DNA of 64,000 nt from Sporosarcina sp. P32b (GCF_002743335.1 NZ_PDZB01000011.1:29149-93148); one strand, 5' to 3'; counted from the first letter of the stretch, positions 27,454 to 36,372 are shown. Translations and numbers: made by a program. Notes: generated by a model not told the origin, from the letters alone.

Positions 27454-28626
27454 ATGAAAAAGGAAACTATCACGTTAGGTTTGCTACTAACCAATTTACT
27501 AATTGCGTTTTTGGGAATTGGATTAGTTATACCTGTCATGCCAAGATTAATGAATGAATTACATATATCGGGGACGGTAGTTGGCTATATGGTCGCAACA
27601 TTTGCGATGGCCCAGTTGTTTGTTTCACCATTTTCAGGGAGATGGGTAGATACATTTGGTCGAAAAAAGATGATTGTCGTTGGATTAATCATTTTTAGTT
27701 CTTCCGAATTTTTATTTGGTATTGGACAAACGTTGCCCGTCCTATTTGCATCCCGAATTTTAGGTGGAATTAGTGCGGCTTTCATTATGCCAGCTGTTAC
27801 TGCCTTTATTGCAGATATTACAACGATGGAAACTCGCTCTAAGGCATTAGGCTTTATGTCTGCTGCCATATCTACAGGATTTATATTAGGTCCAGGGGTG
27901 GGCGGATTTTTAGCAACATACGGTACACGGGTTCCTTTCTTCTTTGCAGGAGGACTGGCTTTGATTGCGGCGATCTTTTCCCTTATTGCATTGCATGAAC
28001 CGGAACGTTATCAAGAAGCGGTAGCGGAGGATACAACTAAACCTGGATTGAAGCGTATTTTTGCACGTCATTATTTTATCGTTTTTATTATTATATTGAT
28101 TTTATCTTTCGGACTCGCTTCATTTGAATCGATTTTCAGTTTGTTCGTTGATCATAAGTTTGGATTCACGCCGAAAGATATTGCGATCATCATTACAGGG
28201 GGCGGCTTGCTCGGAGCAGTTGCTCAAGTAATGTTATTCGACAAGCTTGCGAGAACGATAGGGGAGAAACGTCTAATCTTTTTCTGTTTAGTCTTTTCGT
28301 CCATTTTAGTTTTTCTGACAACGTTCGTGCAAAGTTATTTTTCCGTCCTGGCTGTTACCATGATTATTTTCGTAGGGTTTGACTTGATACGACCGGCAGC
28401 AACTTCCTATTTATCGAAAATCGCGGGAAATGAACAAGGATTTGTCGGTGGCATGAACTCGATGTTCACGAGTATTGGAAATGTATTCGGTCCAATCATC
28501 GGTGGTGCCTTATTTGATGTTGACGTGGATTATCCGTTTTATTTCGGGGCATTTGTATTATTACTTGGCGTAGTGTTAAATTATCTATGGATTAAACGAA
28601 CGCCATCTTTCAGACCTAATATCTAG
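27454..28626 (+). CDS. MFS multidrug exporter (DHA1, Bmr/NorA/TetA type)
   Basis: A 390-residue, 12-segment transporter. Motif A is 'GRWVDTFGRKK' in the first cytoplasmic loop and motif C 'GFILGPGVGGFLATYG' lies in helix 5, marking a drug:H+ antiporter. Substrate is unknown. A GGAGAG site precedes the ATG. The phosphatase gene follows after 11 bases, so an operon with it and the YcxB-like gene is likely. Confidence 0.92.
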   Translation: MKKETITLGLLLTNLLIAFLGIGLVIPVMPRLMNELHISGTVVGYMVATFAMAQLFVSPFSGRWVDTFGRKKMIVVGLIIFSSSEFLFGIGQTLPVLFASRILGGISAAFIMPAVTAFIADITTMETRSKALGFMSAAISTGFILGPGVGGFLATYGTRVPFFFAGGLALIAAIFSLIALHEPERYQEAVAEDTTKPGLKRIFARHYFIVFIIILILSFGLASFESIFSLFVDHKFGFTPKDIAIIITGGGLLGAVAQVMLFDKLARTIGEKRLIFFCLVFSSILVFLTTFVQSYFSVLAVTMIIFVGFDLIRPAATSYLSKIAGNEQGFVGGMNSMFTSIGNVFGPIIGGALFDVDVDYPFYFGAFVLLLGVVLNYLWIKRTPSFRPNI

Positions 28627-28637
28627 GAGGAATTGAA

Positions 28638-29228
28638 TTGACCATTATTGGTTTTGTCCGGCATGGGGTGACTGCTTGGAATAAGGAAGGACGTGCACAA
28701 GGAAGTTCGAATATTCCATTGGACGAAGAGGGGGTAGAGACTGCAAAGAAACTGGCAGTGCGCTTGGCGGATGAGGAATGGGACGCCATTTTCACTAGCC
28801 CTTTGACACGCGCTAGACAGACAGCAGATTTAATTGCTAGTGAGTCGGGGATTGAAGTCGTGGAAGACGAGCGACTGCGCGAGCGGAGTGGCGGATTAAT
28901 TGAAGGAACGACGGAACCAGAACGTCAACAGAAGTGGGGTCCCCAGTGGAGGGAACTGGATTTACAGTTTGAAACGGCAGAAAATATTGTAGCGCGAGGC
29001 CTTGAATTTGTCAATGATCAGGTCCAGAAGAATCCTAATCAACGTCTGATCGTCGTAAGTCACGGTAGTTTTATTAAACGTATCATTGTGGCTCTGATGG
29101 AAGATGATTCATATACAATAAAGATCGACAACACTTCATTGACTATAATTAATATAGAAAAGAAAAGTTGCTTGCTGTTAAATGACACAGCACACCTTGT
29201 AGGAGGACTAAATGGAAATCCACTATGA
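28638..29228 (+). CDS. Histidine phosphatase family protein
   Basis: A 196-residue phosphoglycerate-mutase-like enzyme. 'FVRHGVTAWNKEGRAQG' carries the RHG phospho-acceptor His, and 'IVVSHGSFIKRI' the second catalytic His; 'SPLTRARQTADLI' is the usual third motif. It is a broad or unknown phosphatase of the PhoE/GpmB type. TTG start with TAGGAGG. It overlaps the next gene by 17 bases. Confidence 0.92.
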   Translation: MTIIGFVRHGVTAWNKEGRAQGSSNIPLDEEGVETAKKLAVRLADEEWDAIFTSPLTRARQTADLIASESGIEVVEDERLRERSGGLIEGTTEPERQQKWGPQWRELDLQFETAENIVARGLEFVNDQVQKNPNQRLIVVSHGSFIKRIIVALMEDDSYTIKIDNTSLTIINIEKKSCLLLNDTAHLVGGLNGNPL

Positions 29229-29724
29229 ACTAACGGAAGAAGATGTGGTAGCTTTTAATTTATATCATGTGAAAAATTCTAAAGTCGGTCAAAATTCATT
29301 GCACTGGCAACGATATATATCGCCGCTAATATTTTTACTGTTTGCGTATTTTTTATCTATTTTTACTGATATGGCGAAAGGTCCGTTGTTCGCCACGTTT
29401 GGATTAACAGCTATTCTATGGGTGATTTTTTATCCTAAGTATTTTTACTTTCATATTACACGACAAGTGAGCAAGATGCTTAGGGCTGGTAAGAATGAAG
29501 GACTTGTTGGAGAACATTCTATGAAGATGAATAAGACAGGCATAGCGGATCAGACTGCGGTTGGTGAAACAAAGGTACAATGGGCTGGCGTGAAACAGTT
29601 AATAGAAGACGCGGATTATTTCTATATATACACGAGTACGGTGAGTGCATATATTATTCCAAAGCGAGATGTATATTCGGTCGAAGGGCTAAAAAGTTAC
29701 ATCCAGCAGCGGATCATTACATAA
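29212..29724 (+). CDS. YcxB-like membrane protein
   Basis: A 170-residue protein with two adjacent membrane helices (about residues 33-70) and a C-terminal soluble domain containing 'ETKVQWAGVKQLIEDADYFYIYTS' and 'AYIIPKRDVYSVEGL', the YcxB-like C-terminal domain. Function unknown. Start ATG lies 7 bases after GTAGGAGG inside the phosphatase gene, so the two are coupled. Terminator follows. Confidence 0.85.
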   Translation: MEIHYELTEEDVVAFNLYHVKNSKVGQNSLHWQRYISPLIFLLFAYFLSIFTDMAKGPLFATFGLTAILWVIFYPKYFYFHITRQVSKMLRAGKNEGLVGEHSMKMNKTGIADQTAVGETKVQWAGVKQLIEDADYFYIYTSTVSAYIIPKRDVYSVEGLKSYIQQRIIT

Positions 29725-29726
29725 AT

Positions 29727-29760
29727 AAAAAATCAGAGGCTACAGAGCCTCTGATTTTTT
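29727..29760. terminator. Bidirectional intrinsic terminator
   Basis: Stem AAATCAGAGGCT with its complement, flanked by A and T runs, between converging genes. Confidence 0.92.
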
Positions 29761-31381
29761 ATTTTCCTAAGCGACGATATCTCCAAAATGAAATAAGCAG
29801 TATACTACCTGATGCAATTGCTAGTTCGGTATAGGAGTCTATCAAGCTGTAAGCAAGTGTTGCGAAAGATCCAACTGCGATAACTCCGGCGAATAGACGG
29901 TTTTGCATCTTCACTTGAAATGTACGTTGATCTATATCTCGTTGTTTTAGATACATATGAATCAATGAAGGTTGATCCAAGAATGAGGAGACTTTTGGCC
30001 CGAAACTACGAATTTGTCCAATGCCGTTTAATACGGTGCGTTGGAATTCTTTGTTATTCGTGAAGGGATTCTGATCTTTACTCTTTTTTTTGGCCCATTC
30101 AACTAAACGGGGACGGGTAATAGCGAGTAGATCTATTTCAGGATCTAGTATATACAGTACGCCAACAAAAACAGAGACTGCACGACCTAAAAATGCAAAT
30201 TCTGCAGGCATTTGCACTGGTTGTGTTCGGACAATGACTTGCAGATCTTGTAGAAGGTTTTCTACAACCATACTATTCATATCATATAAATCATTTGATT
30301 CGTACGCTTTAACAACTTTCTCAATTGCGTTTGCCAATACTTTACGGTTTGCATTAGGTAGTAAAAAGTTCAAAGTTTCGAGGCCATCGATAACACGATC
30401 GTATTGTTTTAAAATAATACCTTCTGTAACGACAAACATCGCGTCCGCATCTTCTTTTGTAATATTTATTACCATACCGAAATCAATTAATACGAGTGTA
30501 CCATCTGAGCGTATGAGAATATTGCCGCCATGGGGATCTGCGTGGAACTGACCACCTTCAAGGATTTGTTCTAAGAACAACCGAAAAAGCCGATTAGATA
30601 AATCTTTGCGATCGATATGATGCTTGTCAAGAAACGCAAGATCGGTTATTTTAGAACCTTCAATCCATTCCATTACTAGCACTTTTTGAGTCGTATATTC
30701 ATCGTAATAGACGGGAAACTTTACACCTATCATATTAGGAAAGCGTTCGGAAAAACCCCGTCCGTTTCTCATCTCTTCGACAAAGTTCAATTCCGCTCCA
30801 ATTACATCTGTCATTTCCTTATAAAGTAAATGTAAATCGATCTGTTTACTTAATGATGACCACTTTTTCGCAAGCCAAATCACAATTCGTACCGCTTTAA
30901 AATCAGCGCGCAAAATTCGTTCAATATCTGGACGCTGAATTTTTATAGCAACTTCTGATCCATTATGTAGTACTGCCTTGTATACTTCGCCAATTGAGGC
31001 AGATGCGACAGGCTTCGATGTAATATCTGATAAGTACTCACTATGAGGTTTTCCCCATTCATCATCTAGTAGTTGTAGTGCCTTTTCAGAAGGGACCGGT
31101 GTTACTTGATCAGTAAGTCCCTCTAACTCTTCAATGAATGATGCAGGCATGATATCAGCACGTGTAGAAAGGAACTGCCCAAGTTTAACGAGTAATCCAC
31201 CTAATTCAAGAGCTGTCTTTTTATACACTTTTGCTTGATTCGTAACCAGCGAGTTCCATTTTTCAGTAACAGCGGGAGTGAAATTACCTCGATGACGTTT
31301 CTGGAATAATGTAATTTGAATAAAAAACACGACCGCCATCCTGACGATGCGTATAATACGATAACTAGCAGAACGCTTCAT
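29759..31381 (-). CDS. ABC1/UbiB-type atypical kinase
   Basis: About 540 residues from ATG 31381 with an AGAAGGA site. The family's KxGQ motif appears in 'LGGLLVKLGQFLSTRADIMP' (near residue 60), the Ala-rich loop in 'KPVASASIGEVYKAVL', the catalytic loop in 'FHADPHGGNILI' and the metal motif in 'LIDFGMV'. Two membrane segments close the C-terminus. UbiB/COQ8 proteins are membrane-bound ATPases that support isoprenoid-quinone metabolism; in menaquinone-using Firmicutes the exact role is unclear. The small membrane protein gene lies 30 bases upstream, so the pair may be co-transcribed. Confidence 0.9.
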   Translation of the reverse strand: MKRSASYRIIRIVRMAVVFFIQITLFQKRHRGNFTPAVTEKWNSLVTNQAKVYKKTALELGGLLVKLGQFLSTRADIMPASFIEELEGLTDQVTPVPSEKALQLLDDEWGKPHSEYLSDITSKPVASASIGEVYKAVLHNGSEVAIKIQRPDIERILRADFKAVRIVIWLAKKWSSLSKQIDLHLLYKEMTDVIGAELNFVEEMRNGRGFSERFPNMIGVKFPVYYDEYTTQKVLVMEWIEGSKITDLAFLDKHHIDRKDLSNRLFRLFLEQILEGGQFHADPHGGNILIRSDGTLVLIDFGMVINITKEDADAMFVVTEGIILKQYDRVIDGLETLNFLLPNANRKVLANAIEKVVKAYESNDLYDMNSMVVENLLQDLQVIVRTQPVQMPAEFAFLGRAVSVFVGVLYILDPEIDLLAITRPRLVEWAKKKSKDQNPFTNNKEFQRTVLNGIGQIRSFGPKVSSFLDQPSLIHMYLKQRDIDQRTFQVKMQNRLFAGVIAVGSFATLAYSLIDSYTELAIASGSILLISFWRYRRLGK

Positions 31382-31411
31382 CGGCAGTCCTTCTTTCTGC
31401 ATCAAACATAT

Positions 31412-31603
31412 TTACTTTTTATTAGGTCTCATCTCTTTTAATCCAATTCTCATGGCGGCTACGGCGCAAGTAACATTTAATATGATTGCGATCACTAAAA
31501 ATAACCATTTCAACTTTTCAGGTAAATCAAGAAAAATCGCTAAAAATAAAAATGTAAAGCCGATTGCAAGCATGGACAAATATAGAGCCAATTTCTTAGA
31601 CAC
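31412..31603 (-). CDS. Small two-helix membrane protein
   Basis: 63 residues from GTG 31603, which sits 7 bases after AGAGGTGG; longer upstream frames have no such site. Two hydrophobic helices ('LALYLSMLAIGFTFLFLAIFL' shortened here to its core and 'WLFLVIAIILNVTCAVAAM') are joined by 'DLPEKLK', with a basic tail ending 'RPNKK'. No family recognised. It probably belongs with the UbiB-like gene that follows. Confidence 0.7.
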   Translation of the reverse strand: MSKKLALYLSMLAIGFTFLFLAIFLDLPEKLKWLFLVIAIILNVTCAVAAMRIGLKEMRPNKK

Positions 31604-31670
31604 AAGTAGTCCACCTCTCCTAAGTTCTACCCTTATTGTAGCATGAAAAAACAAGTAAATTAAAATGTGT

Positions 31671-31696
31671 GTTTTTATTCCACAGTTCTGGGGAAT
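31671..31696 (+). promoter_or_regulatory. Candidate sigma-B promoter
   Basis: GTTTTT (31671-31676), 14 bases, GGGAAT (31691-31696), 35 bases before the small-protein start. Matches the GTTT-N12-15-GGGWAW pattern of general stress promoters. Confidence 0.4.
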
Positions 31697-31731
31697 CATA
31701 TAATTACATTAATCAGATAGGAGTGTGGAAA

Positions 31732-31878
31732 ATGACAAAGAGTTATGCAGATACACCTAAAGATGATAATGAAAAGAGTTCAGCAAAATTAGCTAACGAT
31801 GCAGCGAAAAAAGCGGAAGAACAGGTAGAAGAAATTAAGAAAGATGCAAGGGAACAAGTGAAAAAAGAAACTAAGTAA
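31732..31878 (+). CDS. Small charged protein, possible general stress protein
   Basis: 48 residues from ATG 31732 behind TAGGAGTG. The chain is highly charged and Ala/Lys/Glu-rich; 'KLANDAAKKAEEQVEEIKKDA' would be a long amphipathic helix. This composition is common among small Bacillales stress proteins but I see no named family. A sigma-B-like promoter and its own terminator flank it. Confidence 0.7.
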   Translation: MTKSYADTPKDDNEKSSAKLANDAAKKAEEQVEEIKKDAREQVKKETK

Positions 31879-31882
31879 AGCC

Positions 31883-31919
31883 AAAAAGCGATTATTTCCT
31901 TGGAAATAATCGCTTTTTC
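31883..31919. terminator. Bidirectional intrinsic terminator
   Basis: 16-bp stem AAAGCGATTATTTCC with its complement, 2-base loop, A and T runs. Confidence 0.92.
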
Positions 31920-31930
31920 ATCATAAATAA

Positions 31931-32677
31931 TTATTTCAGCAAATAATGTAACATACGATCCTTATCATCAAAAAACTGCTTCATGATTTGGTAATGACTT
32001 GTTTCTTCTAATGTCGTTTCTTGCGCACCTTCATCTGAAAATTCTATGATTTTTGCGCCTGGATAGGATAATAGCAGAGGGGAGTGTGTGGCAATTATAA
32101 ACTGTGACCCTTCACCAACTAAATCATGTACTCTGCTTAACATAGACAGTTGACGCATAGGTGATAAAGCTGCTTCCGGCTCATCTAGTAAGTAGATGCC
32201 ATTCCCTCTTAACCGATGAATGAAAGTCGCCCAAAATGATTCGCCATGAGACTGTTTATGTAATGAAGTACCTCCGTAGCCATCTATAATCATTGGACTA
32301 GGACCTGGTTCACTATCCAACGCCTCAATAGTCGTTGCTAAATTATAGAAAGTTTCAGCGCGTAGAAAGAATCCATCGGTTGGTCGTATAACGCCTTTGA
32401 TGAGTGTAATATATTTATCCAATACGGAATGAGAATCATAAGTAGAGAAGTTAAAGTTCAATGAACCGCCTTCTGGATTAAAACCACATGCAACAGCAAT
32501 AGCCTCAAGTAATGTAGACTTTCCCGTACCATTCTCTCCGACAAAAAATGTCACATTCGGATGAAAGTTAAGCTCGGTCAACGTATTGATACTAGGCAAA
32601 TGAAATGGATAGTCTTCAAATGAAGGAACTTGATCACGCTTCAAACGCATTCCACGTATGAATTGGTCTGAATACAT
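31931..32677 (-). CDS. AAA family ATPase, SMC/RecF-like
   Basis: A 248-residue ATPase. Walker A 'FFVGENGTGKSTLLEAIAV' near residue 44 and Walker B 'GIYLLDEPEAALSP' near residue 160, with 'SHGESFW' as the signature-like loop and 'FIIATHSPLLLSYP' as the His switch. Such compact ABC-type ATPases occur alone in many Firmicutes and are related to OLD/RecF proteins; role unknown. There is no adjacent nuclease or toxin gene that would make it a defence system. AGAGGT site upstream. Confidence 0.87.
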   Translation of the reverse strand: MYSDQFIRGMRLKRDQVPSFEDYPFHLPSINTLTELNFHPNVTFFVGENGTGKSTLLEAIAVACGFNPEGGSLNFNFSTYDSHSVLDKYITLIKGVIRPTDGFFLRAETFYNLATTIEALDSEPGPSPMIIDGYGGTSLHKQSHGESFWATFIHRLRGNGIYLLDEPEAALSPMRQLSMLSRVHDLVGEGSQFIIATHSPLLLSYPGAKIIEFSDEGAQETTLEETSHYQIMKQFFDDKDRMLHYLLK

Positions 32678-32726
32678 AGGATACCTCTTTCCTCTATGGC
32701 TTTTAAAAGATTATTACGTAAAGAAA

Positions 32727-33518
32727 TCAATCCAACAGGTCAGGTTCTTCGCTCATAATGTTTTCCCATAGCGGTTGGAAGTTTTCCCAACCATCAATAT
32801 CTCTACCAACTTGTTTAGCAGTGCTCGCTGCATGCTCGGGAGGAATCGGACTTACAATGCCGGCAGCTTCCGCTAGTAATTGTACTTGGCAAGAACGTTC
32901 CAGCGTAATAAACCAAAATGCAGCAGCATCAACAGTTTGTCCAACCGTTAATGGACCGTGATTCTTTAGGAATATCGCTTTGTTATGTGCTAATGCGTTT
33001 GCAACTTTTACCCCTTCATCTTCCTCATACACGACACCAGAAAACTCATCCAGTACAGAGTGATCATTGTAAAACGCACAAGCATCTTGTGTTAACGGAT
33101 CAATTAGTCTACCTGTCGATGCCCATGTTTTTCCGTATACTGGATGCAAGTGAACTGAAGCAATAACGTCGGGTCTGGCTTCGTGAATAGCAGAGTGAAT
33201 AACTAGGGCAGATTTATGGAGTGAATATTTCCCCTCAACTACTTCACCATCCGGATTTACCAAGACGAGATCGGAGGCTTTGATCTTAGCGAAAGGTACG
33301 CCATAGGGATTAACCCACATATGATCTTTGAATTCTGGATCACGATATGTCGCGTGACCCGCCACGCCTTCTGTAAAACCGAAACGAGCAAACAGGCGAA
33401 ACGCACCTGCTAATCGTTGTTTATTATGTTGACGCTCTTCATCAAGAGTCGAAAACATTGGATATTGTAAATAATCGGTTACGTTCTCTCCACGTACACG
33501 TTCTTCGCTGAAATTCAT
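32727..33518 (-). CDS. Class II aldolase/adducin family protein
   Basis: About 263 residues from ATG 33518 with a GAGGGTT site. 'GFTEGVAGHATYRDPE' near the N-terminus, the metal-binding 'ASVHLHPVYGKTWA' and 'FLKNHGPLTVGQTVDAAAFWFI' (with the third His) are the fuculose-aldolase-type motifs. Eukaryote-like 'adducin head' members of this size often have no known aldol substrate. It stands alone; the 178 bases to the next gene on + hold nothing clear. Confidence 0.9.
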   Translation of the reverse strand: MNFSEERVRGENVTDYLQYPMFSTLDEERQHNKQRLAGAFRLFARFGFTEGVAGHATYRDPEFKDHMWVNPYGVPFAKIKASDLVLVNPDGEVVEGKYSLHKSALVIHSAIHEARPDVIASVHLHPVYGKTWASTGRLIDPLTQDACAFYNDHSVLDEFSGVVYEEDEGVKVANALAHNKAIFLKNHGPLTVGQTVDAAAFWFITLERSCQVQLLAEAAGIVSPIPPEHAASTAKQVGRDIDGWENFQPLWENIMSEEPDLLD

Positions 33519-33711
33519 TAAATAACCCTCCATATATTCTTAATAAATAAATATTCTCTATAAAAAGAATAACTTGCCATTACGAAAATATCAAATACAG
33601 TCTGTTGTGTTTAGTGCTTGTATATTGACATTTTAAGCAACTTCACAGCATATGTGATTAGAAATTGATAGACTACTTGGTAGACATCGAGAAATGAAAG
33701 GGGTATGGAAA

Positions 33712-34533
33712 TTGAATCAAGATAAAAAGATCGTGTTCTTTGATTTAGATGGAACATTAATGGACCATAACAAAATGATTTCAGAATCGACGAAACAATC
33801 CCTGACAGCATTGCGGGAAAAAGGCATATACTCTGTTATTTGTACTGGTAGAGCACCCCTTATGTTCAAGTGGTTGTTAGAAGAATTATCATTTGATTCC
33901 TATGTTTCCATGAATGGACAGCATGTGGTCTTAGAAGAAGAAGTAATTTACTCAAATCCCATGAAACTAGAAGTCATAAAGCAACTTACCGAGCTTGCAC
34001 ACAAAAATGGGCATGGATTGACATACTCCACATTTGAGTCGTTTGTGTCGAACGTCGATGCGCATCCACTCATACAAGAGGGGACCGCTCGTTTAAAAAT
34101 ACCTTATCCTCCTGTAGATCCGGAAGTATATTTACATTCTGACGTTAATCAAGTACAAATTTACTCGCCCGCTAAAGAAACGGAAAAGTATATGGAGTTA
34201 TTCGAGGATTACTCCTTTATAAGATGGGATGATAACGCGGTGGATATGTTGCCTGAAGGGGCATCCAAGGCAGTTGGTATTCAAAAAATGCTTGACCATA
34301 TGAATATTCCTATTGAAAACAGCTATGCATTTGGTGATGGTGCAAATGATAGGCAAATGATTGAGATGGTAGGTATCGGGATAGCGATGGACAATGCCAT
34401 ACCGGAATTAAAAGAAATAGCAGATTTCGTCACGGCATCTTGTTCAGAAGATGGTATTATGAAAGGCTTGATCCAGGTAGGTTTGCTGGAGGAAAAAGAT
34501 ATTCCCTTACTACATGGCAGTATTAAGCAGTGA
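33712..34533 (+). CDS. Cof-type HAD hydrolase
   Basis: About 273 residues from TTG 33712, 7 bases after AAAGGGG; ATG 33694 overlaps that site. Motif I 'FFDLDGTLMDH' has the nucleophile Asp, motif II is 'VICTGR', motif III Lys lies in 'EGASKAVGIQKML' and motif IV is 'FGDGANDRQMIEMVG'. The C2B cap typical of Cof proteins lies between. These phosphatases act on sugar phosphates, flavin or PLP phosphates; the substrate cannot be told. Confidence 0.92.
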   Translation: MNQDKKIVFFDLDGTLMDHNKMISESTKQSLTALREKGIYSVICTGRAPLMFKWLLEELSFDSYVSMNGQHVVLEEEVIYSNPMKLEVIKQLTELAHKNGHGLTYSTFESFVSNVDAHPLIQEGTARLKIPYPPVDPEVYLHSDVNQVQIYSPAKETEKYMELFEDYSFIRWDDNAVDMLPEGASKAVGIQKMLDHMNIPIENSYAFGDGANDRQMIEMVGIGIAMDNAIPELKEIADFVTASCSEDGIMKGLIQVGLLEEKDIPLLHGSIKQ

Positions 34534-34678
34534 GTCAAAAGGTGTGAATCAAATTTCATTCTTGACAGTTATGTGAACGAAGAGTATATTTAGTTGATAT
34601 ACAAAAAGGGAATATTTTAATTTTTCAAATTACTTACAGAGTAATTTGGTTCACATCTTGGAGGAGGCCATATTTACA

Positions 34679-35215
34679 ATGAAACTAGAAAAGCAGTGTC
34701 GGGAATCAAGAGTCGTACGAACGAGCAGAGTATTTCCGAATGATGTCAACAATCATAATACATTGTTTGGCGGACGTTTAATGAGCGATATTGATCAAAT
34801 TGCATCGATTTCAGCAGCTCGGCACAGCAGAGCAGATTGTGTTACGGCATCTATGGATTCTGTAGACTTTCTGTATCCAATCCGTCCTTCCGATTCAGTC
34901 TGCTTTGAGTCATATGTGACTTGGACTGGAAAATCTTCTATGGAGATTTTTGTAAAAGTTATTGCGGAGGATTTGGCAACTGGTAATTGTAAAATTGCAG
35001 CCACATCATTATTAACATTTGTTGCATTGGACGAAAATAAAAAGCCACTAACTGTTCCGCGTGTCATTCCTGAAACGGAAGAGGAAATATATTTACATGA
35101 AACTGCACCGCAACGCGCAGAAATTCGTATAATGCGTAAACAGCAAAGTAAAGACTTGGCTTCAGTACTAACGAATAACTATCCATGGCATGATCCAGTA
35201 CAAGTGAATGCATAA
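34679..35215 (+). CDS. Acyl-CoA thioesterase, hot-dog fold (YkhA-like)
   Basis: About 178 residues from ATG 34679 behind GGAGGAGG. 'NNHNTLFGGRLMSDIDQIASISAARH' is the conserved active-site region of BFIT/YciA/YkhA thioesterases with the catalytic Asp, and 'FLYPIRPSDSVCFESYVTWTGKSSMEIFVKV' continues the fold. It would hydrolyse acyl-CoA esters to keep the CoA pool or remove unwanted chains. Monocistronic with terminator. Confidence 0.92.
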   Translation: MKLEKQCRESRVVRTSRVFPNDVNNHNTLFGGRLMSDIDQIASISAARHSRADCVTASMDSVDFLYPIRPSDSVCFESYVTWTGKSSMEIFVKVIAEDLATGNCKIAATSLLTFVALDENKKPLTVPRVIPETEEEIYLHETAPQRAEIRIMRKQQSKDLASVLTNNYPWHDPVQVNA

Positions 35216-35218
35216 AAG

Positions 35219-35252
35219 TACTCAGTCAACTTCGTTTGACTGAGTATTTTTA
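35219..35252 (+). terminator. Intrinsic terminator
   Basis: Stem TACTCAGTCAA with its complement, loop CTTCGT, T run; right after the thioesterase gene. Confidence 0.92.
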
Positions 35253-35296
35253 TAAAAAGATGTATAAATCTCAATACTATGATCCATACTACTAAT

Positions 35297-35345
35297 AGAT
35301 AGGACGTTCTCTAATTCATTTTCTTGGAGGATACCTATCTTTTTA
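35297..35345 (+). other. Second hairpin with T tract in a 227-base gap
   Basis: AGATAGG and CCTATCT arms 30 bases apart, with an inner TTCTC/GAGGA pairing, followed by TTTTTATT. It resembles an intrinsic terminator but follows no gene; it might end a small RNA or act in the leader of the rhodanese-ASCH gene 98 bases downstream. No known riboswitch was recognised. Confidence 0.35.
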
Positions 35346-35442
35346 TTGTTCAAAAATATATTTAACTATAGAAAAGGGCATAACGTAACGAAAAATAGTT
35401 AGTTAAAGCTATAATGAGAAGTATCATAAGGGAAGTTGGGAG

Positions 35443-36237
35443 ATGGATTTATTTATGGTTAAAATGGTCACTGCCGAGGAATTATTCAGGAAGATAAAAG
35501 CTGAGCAAGCATTTGTAGTAGTAGATGTACGTGCTGAAGATAAATATAATCAATTCCATATCGAAGCTAACACGGTAGAAGATATAAACATGCCGAAAAC
35601 AGAAATCTTTACATTAGAAGACGAAGTGGAGAAAGTGATACCGCAGTTACCTCAAAATAGAGAAATGATTATTACATGTACAACAGGGAACTCTGCAACT
35701 AAATGTGCAAACATCCTCTCTACTAAAGGTTACGATGTTACTGTATTGGAAGGTGGAATCACTGCGTGGAAAGAATATATTAGTAAAGAGTCTATTGAAC
35801 GAATATGGAGCGAATTTAAGAATGTTCATCCTGATGCGCCTGAACATTACGAAGCTTGGTCTTTCGGAAATTCGAAACAAATGGCGGATGAACTTGCAGA
35901 GTTGGTAGTGGAGGGAACTAAAACGGCGACTTCATCTAACTATTTGCTCTATGAATTAGAAGATGAACTATTACCGATGGTAGGTCTTCACAATATCATT
36001 CTTGATGGTAATGGAATTGCGGTCGCAGTCGTGGAAAATGTTTCAGTAGAAGTAATGCCTTTTAATGAAGTGACGGAAGAACATGCATATAGGGAAGGTG
36101 AAGGAGATCGTTCGTTACCTTATTGGCAGGAAGTTCATAAAGAGTTTTTCGCAAATGAATTAAAGGAAGTTAAACAAGAATTTCATTATGAAATGCTGGT
36201 AGTTTGTGAAACCTTTAAATTGTTGTATAAAAACTAA
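35443..36237 (+). CDS. Rhodanese-ASCH domain fusion protein
   Basis: A 264-residue two-domain protein. Residues 8-113 are a single rhodanese domain: 'FVVVDVRAEDKYNQFHI' and the active-site loop 'CTTGNSA' with Cys79, then 'YDVTVLEGGITAWK'. Residues 118-264 are a complete ASCH domain of the stand-alone bacterial type: 'YEAWSFGNSKQMADELAELV', 'GTKTATSSNYLLYE' and 'EHAYREGEGDRSLPYW'. ASCH is an RNA-binding PUA-like fold that includes an N4-acetylcytidine amidohydrolase; rhodanese passes sulfane sulfur. The fusion suggests sulfur chemistry on a nucleoside or RNA, which is inference. Start chosen at ATG 35443 after GGGAG; ATG 35455 is possible. Confidence 0.88.
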   Translation: MDLFMVKMVTAEELFRKIKAEQAFVVVDVRAEDKYNQFHIEANTVEDINMPKTEIFTLEDEVEKVIPQLPQNREMIITCTTGNSATKCANILSTKGYDVTVLEGGITAWKEYISKESIERIWSEFKNVHPDAPEHYEAWSFGNSKQMADELAELVVEGTKTATSSNYLLYELEDELLPMVGLHNIILDGNGIAVAVVENVSVEVMPFNEVTEEHAYREGEGDRSLPYWQEVHKEFFANELKEVKQEFHYEMLVVCETFKLLYKN

Positions 36238-36319
36238 GTTAGGCATGTGAAGTTATTGAGCCAACAGTAAGTATTCACAATGCCGTTTGAGTGCAAATTA
36301 AATTACTTCTATTGGTAGG

Positions 36320-36372
36320 AAAAGGAGATGTTGAGGCCGTATTGTTACGGCATTCAACATCTCCTTTTGTTT
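36320..36372. terminator. Intrinsic terminator
   Basis: 15-bp outer stem AAAAGGAGATGTTGA with its complement and an inner GCCGT/ACGGC stem. A and T runs make it work for both converging genes. Confidence 0.88.

Noticed and set aside
30090..30551. 153-codon open frame on + opposite the UbiB-like gene
   Set aside because: Shadow of a well-supported gene; Ser/Thr/Arg-rich translation typical of antisense frames.
31931..32677. Anti-phage defence ATPase
   Set aside because: The ATPase is alone, with no nuclease, toxin or methylase partner; general ABC-type ATPase is the safer call.
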